64,000 bases of DNA from JALZKA01 sp963754045 (GCA_963754045.1 CAVWEN010000002.1:248001-312000), one strand, 5' to 3'; shown: positions 9,069 through 17,704, numbered from the stretch's first letter. Notes: generated by a model not told the origin, from the letters alone. Numbers and translations are program-made.

Positions 9069-12031
9069 GCGCGAGCTCCCCCGGTCAGCCGACGACCCAA
9101 CTCCGCCCGGTCGAGCTTGCCGTTGGCGTTCAGGGGCAGCTCATCGAGCACGGTAACCCTTTGCGGGATCGCATGTTCGGGCAGGACGGCGCGCGCCGAG
9201 TCCGCGATCTTCGCGCCGTCGAGCCCGGACCCTGTCACTGCCGCCGACAGGCCCTCGATCACACCGTCCGCCCCATGGATCGGAACCACCAGTGCCTCCG
9301 CCACACCCGGCTGCGAGCACAGCGCCGCCTCGACCTCCCCGAGCTCGACCCGGTAACCCATGATCTGGATCTGGTCGTCGGAGCGGCCGAGGAAGTCCAG
9401 TCCCCCATCCGTTCGCCGCACAACCCGGTCACCGGTGCGGTAGAAGCTCCGCACCACGCCGTCCTCGCCGCGCATCTCGAACAACGAGTCGTCCCCGTTG
9501 CCGCGCCCCGCATAGCCGCCGAAGGTCTGCGCGCCCGCCACCGCGAGCTCGCCCTCCTGGCCCTCGGTGGGCTGGGAGTCGGGATCCAACAGAACGTGAT
9601 GGAGGCCCTCGTAGACGTGACCGATCGGGACCCGGCCGGCACGACAATCGGCCGGAGAGGAGTCCGGATCCCACCGGTACGCGGCGCAGGCGATCGTCAG
9701 CTCGGTTGGGCCGTAGAGGTTTTCGACGGTCGAGTTCGGCGCGGCCGCCTGCCACGCTTCGGCGTTTGCCTGCGACAACGGCTCCCCGCAGAAGAGACTC
9801 CAACGCAGGCTCGGCATGCTGCCGGGTCTCAGAAGCCCCCGCCTACGCAGCAGGCCGACGAGGGACGGGACCGAGAACCAGACGGTGATGCCAAGTCGCT
9901 CCACGGCGACGGCGGGCGCGAGAAGATCGCGTCGGTCCAGGGCGCAGACACAGGCCCCGCTCCACCACGCTCCGAACAAATCGAAGATCGAAAGGTCGAA
10001 CGTTTGATCGAAAGTCTGGCTCAGCCGGTCACCGGGACCAAGGCCGTAGCGGCGCACGTTGTGGTCGAGGAACGCGGCCACATTGCGATGGGTGATCGGC
10101 ACGCCCTTTGGCTCGCCGGAGCTCCCCGAGGTAAAAAGCTGGTAGGCGACGTCCTCGGGATTGACCGGGCCAGGAGCGATCGAGCTCCTGGCATCGACCA
10201 CCCGGCTGTCGACGACGGGGGGTCTACCGTCCACGCCCTGTGTGAGCGTTCGGGCCTGTGCCAGTGCGCCGTCGTCGGCGATCAGGGCGGCCGGCCGGCT
10301 TCGCTCGATCATCTGCCGGGTACGAGCGATCGGGAACCGTGGGTTGAGTGGCACGAAGGGCCTACCCGTAAACAGTGCGGCAAGCGGCGCGATATAGGAG
10401 ATTTCGCTTCGGGAGCCCAGGAAGGCAATCGGGCCGGGGCGGCCGTCGGCTGCATCCAGTGCCGCCGCACCCCACGACCGTGCCCGTTGCTCCACCTCTG
10501 AGTACGTAAGTTCGAGCCCTCCGATGACCAACGCGGGGTCACTGGGCGCGGCCTGCGCAGAGCGCAGGAATCCCGCCAGCAACCCCTGGGCCGCGAACGG
10601 TCGGCGCTGATACCTGTACCCCTCATTCCGGGACGTTGCGCGATCCGCCGACGGTTTCCACGTCCGTTCTTGGCCCACGTACTCGAGCTGCGGGCGGATC
10701 AGGATGTTGCGCTCGTACTGCTCCGCGGCATGCGCCACCCAACCCGGGGTCCGGGCGGCCGCGAAGACGGCCACGGACAGGTCCCCGGGGATTCCGAGCA
10801 GGAAATAGACCAGCCCCGCGTAGAAGTCCACGTTCACGTCGATGCCGTGACGCGAAAGCGGGCTCATCGCGGTGCGCAGCGCGTCGAGAATCTCGAGCTG
10901 GGAACGGTCACCTGCGCCCGCCGAGAGCTGCTCCGCCAACTCCCGCAACCATCTCGCCCGCGGATCTGCACCCCGGTACACGCGGTGCCCAAAACCGGCC
11001 ACCGGTGCCCGCGCCGCACGGGCTCGGCGCACGTACTCACTGGCGTTCTCGGGCGCGCCGACCTCGGTCACCACCTCCACCACGCGCTCGATCGCGCCGC
11101 CGTGATTCGGACCCACGAACGTGGCCAGCGCCGCCGTCACCGCAGCGCTCAGGTCTGCTCCCGTACCGATCACATTTCGGATGGTCAGCGTGGAAGCGCC
11201 CGAGCCGTGCTCGGCCTGAAGGAGCATTGCCTGGTCGAGCACTGATGCCGTTTCCTCGGAAGCTTCAACGCCGAGCATCACCAGAAGGTTGTGGGCGTGG
11301 GAGAGCTCGGGGTTGGGCCGCGGGCGCTCATTGCCAGAGCGGGCGGCATGGTGCGCGGCGATCAGCGTCGGCACGCACGCGACCAGGCTGGCTCCGGACC
11401 GGACGTCGGGCCTGAGATCCGGAAGGATCGAGACGGCTGTGCGAAGCGCCACCGCGGGCGAGGCCTGCGACATTGACTCCACCAGCGCCAGCGCCTGAGC
11501 CGTTGGCGTGCGCTGGGCTCGTAGTTCCGCGTCGAATTCGGAGAGCTCGCCCGCGGTAGGCAGCTCACCATGGAGCAGGAGGTAGGCGGTCTCTTCGTAC
11601 GTGGCCGAACGCGCGAGTTCGTCGATTGGGTATCCGCGGTAGAGCAGCCGGCAATTGCGCCCGTCCACCTTCGAAACGGTGGTTCGATCCATCACGATCC
11701 CCTGAAGGCCGCGATTTACCAACGGCCTCCGCGAATGTGAGCTGGTCGGAGTGGCGTCGACGGTCGACGCAGGGTCGAGGACGAACCGTGCGATCGCGGG
11801 ATAGGTGGTCAGTTCCAGGGTTCGGCGCTCATCGATCGTGCAATTGAGCGCGTCCTCAAGGGCGACCATGAGCTCCGCGTGTCCCAGCGAGTCCCACTCC
11901 GAAATTCCCTGGAAGCGCAAAGACTCGTCCACGCTTCCCGCGTCGATGCCGAAAACATCGGCCATGAGCGCAGCCAGAGCGTTCGCACCAAGCGGCCCAC
12001 CCTGCCCGCGCCGCGGAATCGGAGTACTCAC
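9065..12031 (-). CDS. Acyl carrier protein - citrate synthase - adenylation domain fusion
   Basis: The 988-residue protein has three complete modules. Residues 15-88 are an acyl/peptidyl carrier protein with the phosphopantetheine serine in DSLGH (S48). Residues 100-465 are a citrate synthase keeping the expected active-site residues: H275 (AEHGSGAST), H310 (GPNHGGA), H349 (GFGHRVYRGADPRA), D402 (NVDFYAG) and R427 (ARTPGW). Residues 475-985 are an NRPS-type adenylation domain with core motifs LFTSGSSGEPKG (632-643), FDLSIFDLF (Asp679 as in alpha-amino-acid activators), YGPTE, YRTGD, GYRVELGEVE and NGKLDR (Lys972). No condensation or thioesterase domain is present. A plausible role is making a citrate-like or alkyl-citrate unit and an activated amino acid for a conjugate. 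GTG 12031 lies 10 bases after TATAGA. Confidence 0.88.
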   Translation of the reverse strand: MSTPIPRRGQGGPLGANALAALMADVFGIDAGSVDESLRFQGISEWDSLGHAELMVALEDALNCTIDERRTLELTTYPAIARFVLDPASTVDATPTSSHSRRPLVNRGLQGIVMDRTTVSKVDGRNCRLLYRGYPIDELARSATYEETAYLLLHGELPTAGELSEFDAELRAQRTPTAQALALVESMSQASPAVALRTAVSILPDLRPDVRSGASLVACVPTLIAAHHAARSGNERPRPNPELSHAHNLLVMLGVEASEETASVLDQAMLLQAEHGSGASTLTIRNVIGTGADLSAAVTAALATFVGPNHGGAIERVVEVVTEVGAPENASEYVRRARAARAPVAGFGHRVYRGADPRARWLRELAEQLSAGAGDRSQLEILDALRTAMSPLSRHGIDVNVDFYAGLVYFLLGIPGDLSVAVFAAARTPGWVAHAAEQYERNILIRPQLEYVGQERTWKPSADRATSRNEGYRYQRRPFAAQGLLAGFLRSAQAAPSDPALVIGGLELTYSEVEQRARSWGAAALDAADGRPGPIAFLGSRSEISYIAPLAALFTGRPFVPLNPRFPIARTRQMIERSRPAALIADDGALAQARTLTQGVDGRPPVVDSRVVDARSSIAPGPVNPEDVAYQLFTSGSSGEPKGVPITHRNVAAFLDHNVRRYGLGPGDRLSQTFDQTFDLSIFDLFGAWWSGACVCALDRRDLLAPAVAVERLGITVWFSVPSLVGLLRRRGLLRPGSMPSLRWSLFCGEPLSQANAEAWQAAAPNSTVENLYGPTELTIACAAYRWDPDSSPADCRAGRVPIGHVYEGLHHVLLDPDSQPTEGQEGELAVAGAQTFGGYAGRGNGDDSLFEMRGEDGVVRSFYRTGDRVVRRTDGGLDFLGRSDDQIQIMGYRVELGEVEAALCSQPGVAEALVVPIHGADGVIEGLSAAVTGSGLDGAKIADSARAVLPEHAIPQRVTVLDELPLNANGKLDRAELGRRLTGGARA

Positions 12032-12062
12032 GCGGCATGTTTCTATAGGAGTGGAGGATCCC
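12032..12062. promoter_or_regulatory. Short divergent promoter region
   Basis: Only 31 bases separate the GTG starts of the carrier protein-citrate synthase gene (minus) and the methyltransferase gene (plus). The TCTATAGGAG stretch supplies TATAGA on the minus strand, 10 bases before GTG 12031, and an overlapping TATAGG on the plus strand. The two operons therefore probably share overlapping promoters and would be controlled together. Confidence 0.4.
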
Positions 12063-12851
12063 GTGCCAATGTTGGATGGAGATAGAGGCGGTCCGCAGGG
12101 CCGGCAGTGGGACGCCGTCGGTTACGACCGCGTGTCGGCCCCACTAGAGGGCCTGGGCGTCGAGGTACTCGACCGGGCGCAGCTCCGCGGCGACGAGACG
12201 GTGCTCGACGCAGGGTGCGGCTCGGGGCGGATTACGGCTCACCTGGCCCAACGGCTGCCGGCGGGACGCGTGATCGCCGTCGACTCCTCACCCGCGATGG
12301 TCGAGCAGGCACGGCAACGGCTGGGCGACGACGCCGAGGTGTTGATCGCCGACCTGCGCGAGATCGAGCTGACCGAACCTGTCGACGTCGTTGTCTCAAC
12401 GGCCACGTTCCACTGGCTGCTCGACCACGATCGCCTGTTCGCTCGGCTGTTCGCGGTGCTGCGGCCCGGTGGGCGTCTCGTGGCCCAGTGCGGAGGCGCC
12501 GGGAACATCCAAGCTGTGCTTGGCGTGGCAAACCAGGTGGCGAACGGCAAGCCATACGCCAAGTACCTGCATGACTTCAGCCGCCCCTCGCATTTCGCAA
12601 CCGACACACAGACCGCAGAACGCCTGGGCGCCGCCGGGTTCGACTCGATTGAATGCCGGCTGACTCCTCGGCCTGTCGTCCCGGACGATCCGCTCGACTA
12701 CCTGAAGACGATCACGCTCGGTCCACACCTGGAAGCGCTGCCTGACGAGCTGCGCCCCGGTTTCGCCGACGCCGTGCTCGAGGCCATGACCGATCCACCG
12801 ACGATTGACTACGTCCGCCTCGACGTCGACGCTCGCCGCCCGGCCATCTGA
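12063..12851 (+). CDS. SAM-dependent methyltransferase, trans-aconitate methyltransferase-like
   Basis: The protein is 262 residues with a class I methyltransferase fold: motif I VLDAGCGSGRITAHLAQ, acidic VIAVDSSPAMVEQA, and the FHWLLDHDRLFARL / LRPGGRLVAQCGG stretch resembling Tam (trans-aconitate 2-methyltransferase). Many actinobacterial enzymes of this shape have other substrates, so the substrate is open. However, the divergent gene 31 bases away encodes a citrate synthase domain, and aconitate derives from citrate. I chose GTG 12063 because GGAGG (12053-12057) is 5 bases upstream; GTG 12051 and ATG 12069 are alternatives. The stop overlaps the next start (TGATG). Confidence 0.78.
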   Translation: MPMLDGDRGGPQGRQWDAVGYDRVSAPLEGLGVEVLDRAQLRGDETVLDAGCGSGRITAHLAQRLPAGRVIAVDSSPAMVEQARQRLGDDAEVLIADLREIELTEPVDVVVSTATFHWLLDHDRLFARLFAVLRPGGRLVAQCGGAGNIQAVLGVANQVANGKPYAKYLHDFSRPSHFATDTQTAERLGAAGFDSIECRLTPRPVVPDDPLDYLKTITLGPHLEALPDELRPGFADAVLEAMTDPPTIDYVRLDVDARRPAI

Positions 12852-13846
12852 TGGTCACGGAAGCCATTCGGGCCGAGCTCGACTCGGTGCTTGGAGGTTT
12901 GCTCGCGCGTGGCGAGGAGGTTGGATACGTCAACTTTCCCAACATCGGAAACCCGGGCGACGCCGCGGTCTACCTAGGCGCCCGAGCCTCTCTCGCGCGC
13001 CTCGGCGTGAGAGTGCGGGTAGTGGTCGAGGCGCGCACCTATCGCCGCGCCGACCTCGTGCGGTGGGTCGGTGAGAGCGGCACGATCCTGATCCAAGGTG
13101 GTGGCAACTTCGGTGACCTGTACTCAAAGCAGCCGCAACAGGTGACCCGCCGGGCGCTTCTGCGGGACTTCCCGAACGGCCGCCTGATCCAGCTCCCGCA
13201 GTCGATTTACTTCCACAGCGAACGACGAGGGCAGTCGTTCGCCGCGCGATGCAGGACGCATCGGGACCTCACGATCCTCGTCCGCGACGGTGCCAGTGTC
13301 GACCGCGCGGCGACGCTTGGCCTGGAGACGACCCTGTGTCCTGACGCGGCCTTCGGTCTCGGCGCGATGGCTCGAACCGCGCCCGTACATCCAGTGGCTT
13401 GGCTCCTGCGCGACGACGTCGAGCGCGCGATCGAATCGCCAGGCTCCGGTAGCGATTGGCCGACCGGAGCCGAACAGCGGTCGCACCCCGGGGAGCTGCC
13501 CCGTGCCATCGTGGCGGTCGAGCGTCTGCACCGCCTGCGCTCCCGCCTCCCCGCCCGAGCGCGCGGCGCCCTCGCCAATCGCCAAGGCCGCAGCTACGAC
13601 CGGCTCGCCGAGGCCAGGCTCGCGCTCGCGCTCGCGCAGGTTGGGACAGGCGAAGCGCTCGTAACGGACCGGCTCCACGCTCACGTGCTCGCCTGCATGC
13701 TGGACATCCCGAACGTTTTGCTCGACAATTCCTACGGAAAGAACCGTGCCCTCTACGAGAGCTGGACCCACCGTTACGGGTGTACGGCGTTCGCCGAGGA
13801 TCGGGCCGGTGCCGGCGAGATCGCACAGTCGCTGCGAGGCGCCTGA
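12851..13846 (+). CDS. Polysaccharide pyruvyl transferase family protein
   Basis: The 331-residue protein shows the family hallmarks: NFPNIGNPGDAAVY near the N-terminus, LIQGGGNFGDLY near residue 80, an LIQLPQSIYFH segment, and near the C-terminus TDRLHAHVLACMLDIPNVLLDNSYGK, where the Arg-His pair resembles the phosphoenolpyruvate-binding site of ExoV/CsaB-type ketalases. It probably adds a pyruvate ketal to a sugar of a surface polysaccharide, making it anionic. The start overlaps the methyltransferase stop (TGATG), and the glycosyltransferase at 13862 follows after 15 bases. Some members of this family have other transfer roles, so the exact reaction is inferred. Confidence 0.85.
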   Translation: MVTEAIRAELDSVLGGLLARGEEVGYVNFPNIGNPGDAAVYLGARASLARLGVRVRVVVEARTYRRADLVRWVGESGTILIQGGGNFGDLYSKQPQQVTRRALLRDFPNGRLIQLPQSIYFHSERRGQSFAARCRTHRDLTILVRDGASVDRAATLGLETTLCPDAAFGLGAMARTAPVHPVAWLLRDDVERAIESPGSGSDWPTGAEQRSHPGELPRAIVAVERLHRLRSRLPARARGALANRQGRSYDRLAEARLALALAQVGTGEALVTDRLHAHVLACMLDIPNVLLDNSYGKNRALYESWTHRYGCTAFAEDRAGAGEIAQSLRGA

Positions 13847-13861
13847 GAAGATCCGCCGCCG

Positions 13862-15064
13862 ATGCGAATCGTGATGACACTGCTCGTGCGGAATGAGGCC
13901 GATGTGCTGGAGGCAAACCTGCGACTCCATCGCGCGTTGGGCGTGGCGCACTTCGCCGTGCTCGACAACGGCTCAACCGACGGGACCGCAGAGGTGCTCG
14001 CGCGCTGGCGCGACGCAGGGCTGGCGCACGTAACCACAAATCCCGATGCCGACACGAACGAGGTCTTTCTCGAGTGGCAGACGCGGCTCGCTCGGATCGC
14101 GGCCACCGAGCTCGAGGCTGATTGGGTGATCAACAACGATGCCGACGAGTTTTGGCTTCCCCTGAGCGGAGATCTGCCTTCGACGTTCGCCGCCATTCCC
14201 CCGGATTCCCACGGCATGCTGGCGCCGCGATTCGAGTTCGTGCCCCGGCCCGATGACTCCCTTCCGTTCTGGGAGCGGATGACACTGCGCGAGCGCGGGA
14301 CGCGCGTTCTCCCGAAGATCGCCCACCGGGCCTGTGAGGACGTCCGGGTCGGCCCCGGGTCGCACCACGTTTGCTCGACTGCCCTCGGTATCGACGAGGC
14401 GGCTGGGAAACCGTCGCTGCGCGGACTGCGACGGCGACCGCAACAACCTCCCGTGATTGCTCCTAGCGCCGAGTTCGGCTGCGCGATCCTTCACCTCCCG
14501 CTCCGCTCGCACGCCCAGTTCCGCACCCGCCTCGAGATCGGACTCCGGATCGCTCGAACCCGTTCTTCCTCGCACCTCGAGGAGGCGGTTGGGCGAGCGA
14601 TCGGAGCCGACCAGGCGGCACGGCGCTGGAGTGAGCTGGTGGTGGACGCCGCTACCGCCCAGGCCGGACTGGCTGACGGCAGCTTCGCGGAGGACACGCG
14701 GATCCGCGATGCGTTCGACGCGATCGGGCCCCCAGGGGGAGAGCTCGAGCCGCAGCGCTACGACCTGAAGCTCGACAGCGTCGCGCTTGAACACGCTCGA
14801 GCCGAGCTTCACACCGCGGCCCTCCGCGGGATGAGCCACAACCACGCGCAGGCCCTGGGCGAGCGCGACGCGGCTCGGCGCTCAGCCGACGCCCGAAAGG
14901 CGCGGCTCGTCGCGGCGCAGGTGAGCTGGCGCCGGCGACGGAAGCGGCTGCGTGACGAAATCGCGCGCGCACGGCGCCGGGCAAGACGCAGCCAGCGGCG
15001 GCTCTCCCACATCGAGCGAAGCCGATGGTGGCGACTGCGGCCGCGGCGGCCGGGCCGCCGCTGA
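13862..15064 (+). CDS. Glycosyltransferase, family 2/92-like, with arginine-rich tail
   Basis: The 400-residue protein opens with MRIVMTLLVRNEADVLEANL and LDNGSTDGTAEVL and has a metal-binding NNDADEFW near residue 95, as in the Glyco_tranf_2_4 group. It is a clear paralogue of the protein at 1545-2666. From about residue 340 to the end the chain is strongly basic (for example WRRRRKRLRDEIARARRRAR) and could be an amphipathic membrane-contacting or coiled-coil tail. It is third in the plus-strand operon starting at 12063. ATG 13862 gives the expected family start. Sugar donor and acceptor unknown. Confidence 0.82.
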   Translation: MRIVMTLLVRNEADVLEANLRLHRALGVAHFAVLDNGSTDGTAEVLARWRDAGLAHVTTNPDADTNEVFLEWQTRLARIAATELEADWVINNDADEFWLPLSGDLPSTFAAIPPDSHGMLAPRFEFVPRPDDSLPFWERMTLRERGTRVLPKIAHRACEDVRVGPGSHHVCSTALGIDEAAGKPSLRGLRRRPQQPPVIAPSAEFGCAILHLPLRSHAQFRTRLEIGLRIARTRSSSHLEEAVGRAIGADQAARRWSELVVDAATAQAGLADGSFAEDTRIRDAFDAIGPPGGELEPQRYDLKLDSVALEHARAELHTAALRGMSHNHAQALGERDAARRSADARKARLVAAQVSWRRRRKRLRDEIARARRRARRSQRRLSHIERSRWWRLRPRRPGRR

Positions 15065-15071
15065 GGTGACG

Positions 15072-15551
15072 ATGCTGGGCGGGCGAGATCACGAGCTCCG
15101 ACGCGAGCAGCGCATCGAGGGCACGGTTGAGCAGGTCTTTGCGCCGTTCGCGGACGCCGGCAACCTCGAGACCCTGACGCCGCCCTGGTTGCGCTTTCGC
15201 ATCATCACCGAGCTACCGATCGAGATGTGCAAGGACGCCCAGATCGAGTACCGGCTGCGCCTCCACGGGGTGCCGGTGCGGTGGCGGTCGCGAATCGAGA
15301 CCTGGAAGCCGCCGCGCAGCTTCACCGATGTCCAGGAGAGCGGGCCGTTCGCGCTCTGGCACCACACCCACACATTCGAGCCGGATGACGAGGGAGTCGT
15401 GATCGCGCGCGACGTCATCCGCTACCGGGTCGGATACGGCGCTTTCGGCGAGCTCGCCCTTCGCCTCTTCGTCGCCCGCGATCTGGAGCGAATCTTCGAT
15501 TATCGGCGGGAGGCAATCGGCGCGCTCACGGAGTCCAGCGCGGCGAGATAG
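15072..15551 (+). CDS. SRPBCC/polyketide-cyclase-like ligand-binding protein
   Basis: The 159-residue protein matches the START/SRPBCC helix-grip family: an N-terminal strand (ELRREQRIEGTVEQVFAPFA), the NLETLTPPWLRF segment, and a C-terminal helix (LALRLFVARDLERIFDYR). These cytoplasmic proteins bind hydrophobic ligands or act as cyclases; many actinobacterial members next to oxidoreductases are uncharacterised. ATG 15072 has GAGG 5 bases upstream; GTG 15066 is an alternative. It follows the glycosyltransferase by 7 bases and is likely the last gene of the operon beginning at 12063. No specific ligand can be proposed. Confidence 0.72.
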   Translation: MLGGRDHELRREQRIEGTVEQVFAPFADAGNLETLTPPWLRFRIITELPIEMCKDAQIEYRLRLHGVPVRWRSRIETWKPPRSFTDVQESGPFALWHHTHTFEPDDEGVVIARDVIRYRVGYGAFGELALRLFVARDLERIFDYRREAIGALTESSAAR

Positions 15552-15593
15552 TCTGGAAGGCACCGCAAGCGGTGCCAAGGAGAGGAGAACCCC

Positions 15594-15875
15594 GTGCCGA
15601 CCTACGTGATGCTGACCAACCTGACCCCCGACGGAGTGAAGACACTCAAGTCGAACCCTTCCCGGGTGCAGGAGGTAAACAAGGAAGTCGAAGCTCTGGG
15701 CGCGAAGGTCGTGGACCAATGGGCCGTACTCGGCCGCTACGACTTCATCACCGTCGTCGAAGCGCCCGACCCACAGACCATGACCAAGGTTTCCGTCGAG
15801 CTGGGCTCGCGCGGAACGATGACCAGCGAGACCCTGGTCGCTATGAGCAGCGGCGAATTCGCCGAGAGCATCTGA
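15594..15875 (+). CDS. GYD domain protein
   Basis: A 93-residue single-domain protein with the GYD family pattern: start PTYVMLTNLTPDG, then VDQWAVLGRYDFITVVEAPD (the conserved GxYD), then a final amphipathic helix (VSVELGSRGTMTSETL). The fold is a dimeric alpha/beta (ferredoxin-like) barrel of unknown biochemical role. GTG 15594 is preceded by a strong AGGAGAGGAG ribosome-binding site. purD follows 28 bases downstream and could be cotranscribed. Function remains unknown. Confidence 0.8.
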   Translation: MPTYVMLTNLTPDGVKTLKSNPSRVQEVNKEVEALGAKVVDQWAVLGRYDFITVVEAPDPQTMTKVSVELGSRGTMTSETLVAMSSGEFAESI

Positions 15876-15903
15876 GCGCGCCTTACCGAAACCGGAAGAC
15901 GCT

Positions 15904-17184
15904 TTGAAGGTTCTCACCGTCGGAGGCGGTGGGCGCGAGCACGCCATCGTCCGCGCGCTCGGGCGCTCGCCCCGTGCGCCTGAACTGCTGGGCGCGCCCG
16001 GAAACGCCGGTATCGCCGCTGACGCACACTGCCTCCAGATCGGAAGTGATGACGTGCCTGGGCTCGTCTCAGCGGCCCGTGAGCACGCAGTCGATCTTGT
16101 GGTGGTCGGGCCCGAGGCCCCGCTCGTGGATGGCCTCGTGGACGGACTCACCGGGGCTGGGATCGCGGCGTTCGGACCATCGGCCGCGGCCGCGCGTCTG
16201 GAGGGCTCCAAGTCATTCGCCAAGCAGGCAATGATCGATGCAGGCGTTCCCACCGCGGCCCACACGCTTTTGCGCGGCCGTGATCAGGCCCTGGCCGAGA
16301 TCGCACGTGCCACGTACCCCATTGTTCTGAAAGCTGACGGCCTCGCCGCGGGCAAGGGCGTGATCATGTGCGCCGACGAGAATGACGCGCGGGCCGCCGT
16401 GGATGTCTTCTTCGGTGAGCAACGCTTCGGCCACACCGATGTGGTGCTCGAGGAACACCTCGACGGCGACGAGCTGTCGCTGCTGGCGATCTGCGATGGC
16501 GAGAATGTGGTCCCGCTCGCGCCGGCACAGGACTACAAGCGGATTTTCGACGGCGACGAAGGACCGAACACCGGCGGCATGGGCAGCTACTCGCCCGTGC
16601 CCGGCTTCGGCGCCGCCGAGGCCGACACGCTGGCCGACCAGGTGCACCGCCCGATCGTTGCACTGATGCGCGAGCGCGGTACGCCGTTTCATGGGGTCCT
16701 CTACGCAGGCCTCATGCTCACCGCGGACGGCCCCCGCGTGCTCGAGTTCAACACACGCTTCGGTGACCCCGAGACCCAGGCCGTACTCCCCCGAATGCGA
16801 ACCGACCTGCTCGACCTGTGCGAGGCATCCGGCGAGACGGGCGGCCTAGCGGGCACGAGCGCCAGCTTCGTCGAGGGCTGGGCCGTCACCCTGGTGCTCG
16901 CGTCGGCCGGGTACCCAGCCTCGTCGTCGAAGGGCGACGTGATCACCGGCGTCGAGGACGCCGGTGCCGACGAGGGCATCGAGGTCACGCACGCGGGCAC
17001 CGCCGTCGATGGCGACGGCAGACTCGTAACCGCGGGGGGGCGGGTGCTCAACGTCACCGCAACGGGAGCCGACGCCGCGGACGCGCGCGATCGCGCCTAC
17101 GCTGCGGCTCGCAAGATCGACTTCACAGGAAAACAGATGCGCGAGGACATCGCCCTCCGCGCCGTAGAGGCCCGGATCACCTAG
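15904..17184 (+). CDS. purD: Phosphoribosylamine-glycine ligase
   Basis: GAR synthetase, second step of de novo purine synthesis: phosphoribosylamine + glycine + ATP to GAR. The 426-residue length is normal. It has the N-terminal KVLTVGGGGREHAI, ATP-grasp segments (ADGLAAGKGV, EEHLDGDELS), the signature NTGGMGSYSPVP near residue 221, and the FNTRFGDPETQ metal site. The start codon is TTG 15904, giving the usual family N-terminus. It opens the purine cluster, with purE 13 bases downstream. Confidence 0.97.
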   Translation: MKVLTVGGGGREHAIVRALGRSPRAPELLGAPGNAGIAADAHCLQIGSDDVPGLVSAAREHAVDLVVVGPEAPLVDGLVDGLTGAGIAAFGPSAAAARLEGSKSFAKQAMIDAGVPTAAHTLLRGRDQALAEIARATYPIVLKADGLAAGKGVIMCADENDARAAVDVFFGEQRFGHTDVVLEEHLDGDELSLLAICDGENVVPLAPAQDYKRIFDGDEGPNTGGMGSYSPVPGFGAAEADTLADQVHRPIVALMRERGTPFHGVLYAGLMLTADGPRVLEFNTRFGDPETQAVLPRMRTDLLDLCEASGETGGLAGTSASFVEGWAVTLVLASAGYPASSSKGDVITGVEDAGADEGIEVTHAGTAVDGDGRLVTAGGRVLNVTATGADAADARDRAYAAARKIDFTGKQMREDIALRAVEARIT

Positions 17185-17197
17185 GAGAAAGGAATGG

Positions 17198-17704
17198 ATG
17201 CACGCCGATAAGCCGGGAGGCCCGGAGCCGACCACGACCGAGACCCCCAAGCCGCCGCCCGAACCCATGCCCGAGGTCGAGGCCGCATTCGAGGAGATCG
17301 AGGTCGACGCGCCGCGCGTCGGGATCATCATGGGCTCCAAGAACGACAAACCGAAGATGCAGCCGGCCGGTCAGGCCCTGCAGGAACTGGGGATTCGCTA
17401 CGAGGTGCGCGTGATGAGCGCTCACCGCGATCCCGAGAAGGTGCGCGAGTACTGCCACGCCGCCCGGATGCGCGGCTTGCGGGTGCTGATCGCCGGCGCC
17501 GGGATGTCGGCGGCCCTACCTGGAGTAGCCGCCGCGCATACCGACCTCCCGGTGATCGGCGTACCCATCCTCGGTAAGAGTCTGGGTGGCCTCGACGCCC
17601 TGCTCTCGGTCGCACAGATGCCGCCAGGAGTACCGGTCGCGTGTGTCGCGATCGACGGTGCGAAGAACGCCGGGCTTCTCGCCGCGCGGATACTCACGGC
17701 GTGA
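17198..17704 (+). CDS. purE: 5-(carboxyamino)imidazole ribonucleotide mutase
   Basis: Interconverts N5-CAIR and CAIR. Of 168 residues, the first 38 are a proline- and acid-rich extension (ETPKPPPEPMPEVEAAFEEI) before the core VGIIMGSKNDKPKM. Core motifs SAHRDPEKVREY and GAGMSAALPGVAAAHTDLPV are of the bacterial class I type, which normally needs PurK to make N5-CAIR. No purK lies in this window, so it must be elsewhere if present. ATG 17198 follows GGAGAAAGGA. The stop overlaps the purB GTG by 4 bases. Confidence 0.94.
   Translation: MHADKPGGPEPTTTETPKPPPEPMPEVEAAFEEIEVDAPRVGIIMGSKNDKPKMQPAGQALQELGIRYEVRVMSAHRDPEKVREYCHAARMRGLRVLIAGAGMSAALPGVAAAHTDLPVIGVPILGKSLGGLDALLSVAQMPPGVPVACVAIDGAKNAGLLAARILTA

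Noticed and set aside
8714..10501. A 595-codon plus-strand frame opposite the fusion and PP-loop genes
   Set aside because: Low-complexity Arg/Gly/Pro-rich translation with no domain; the minus-strand frames carry intact motif sets.
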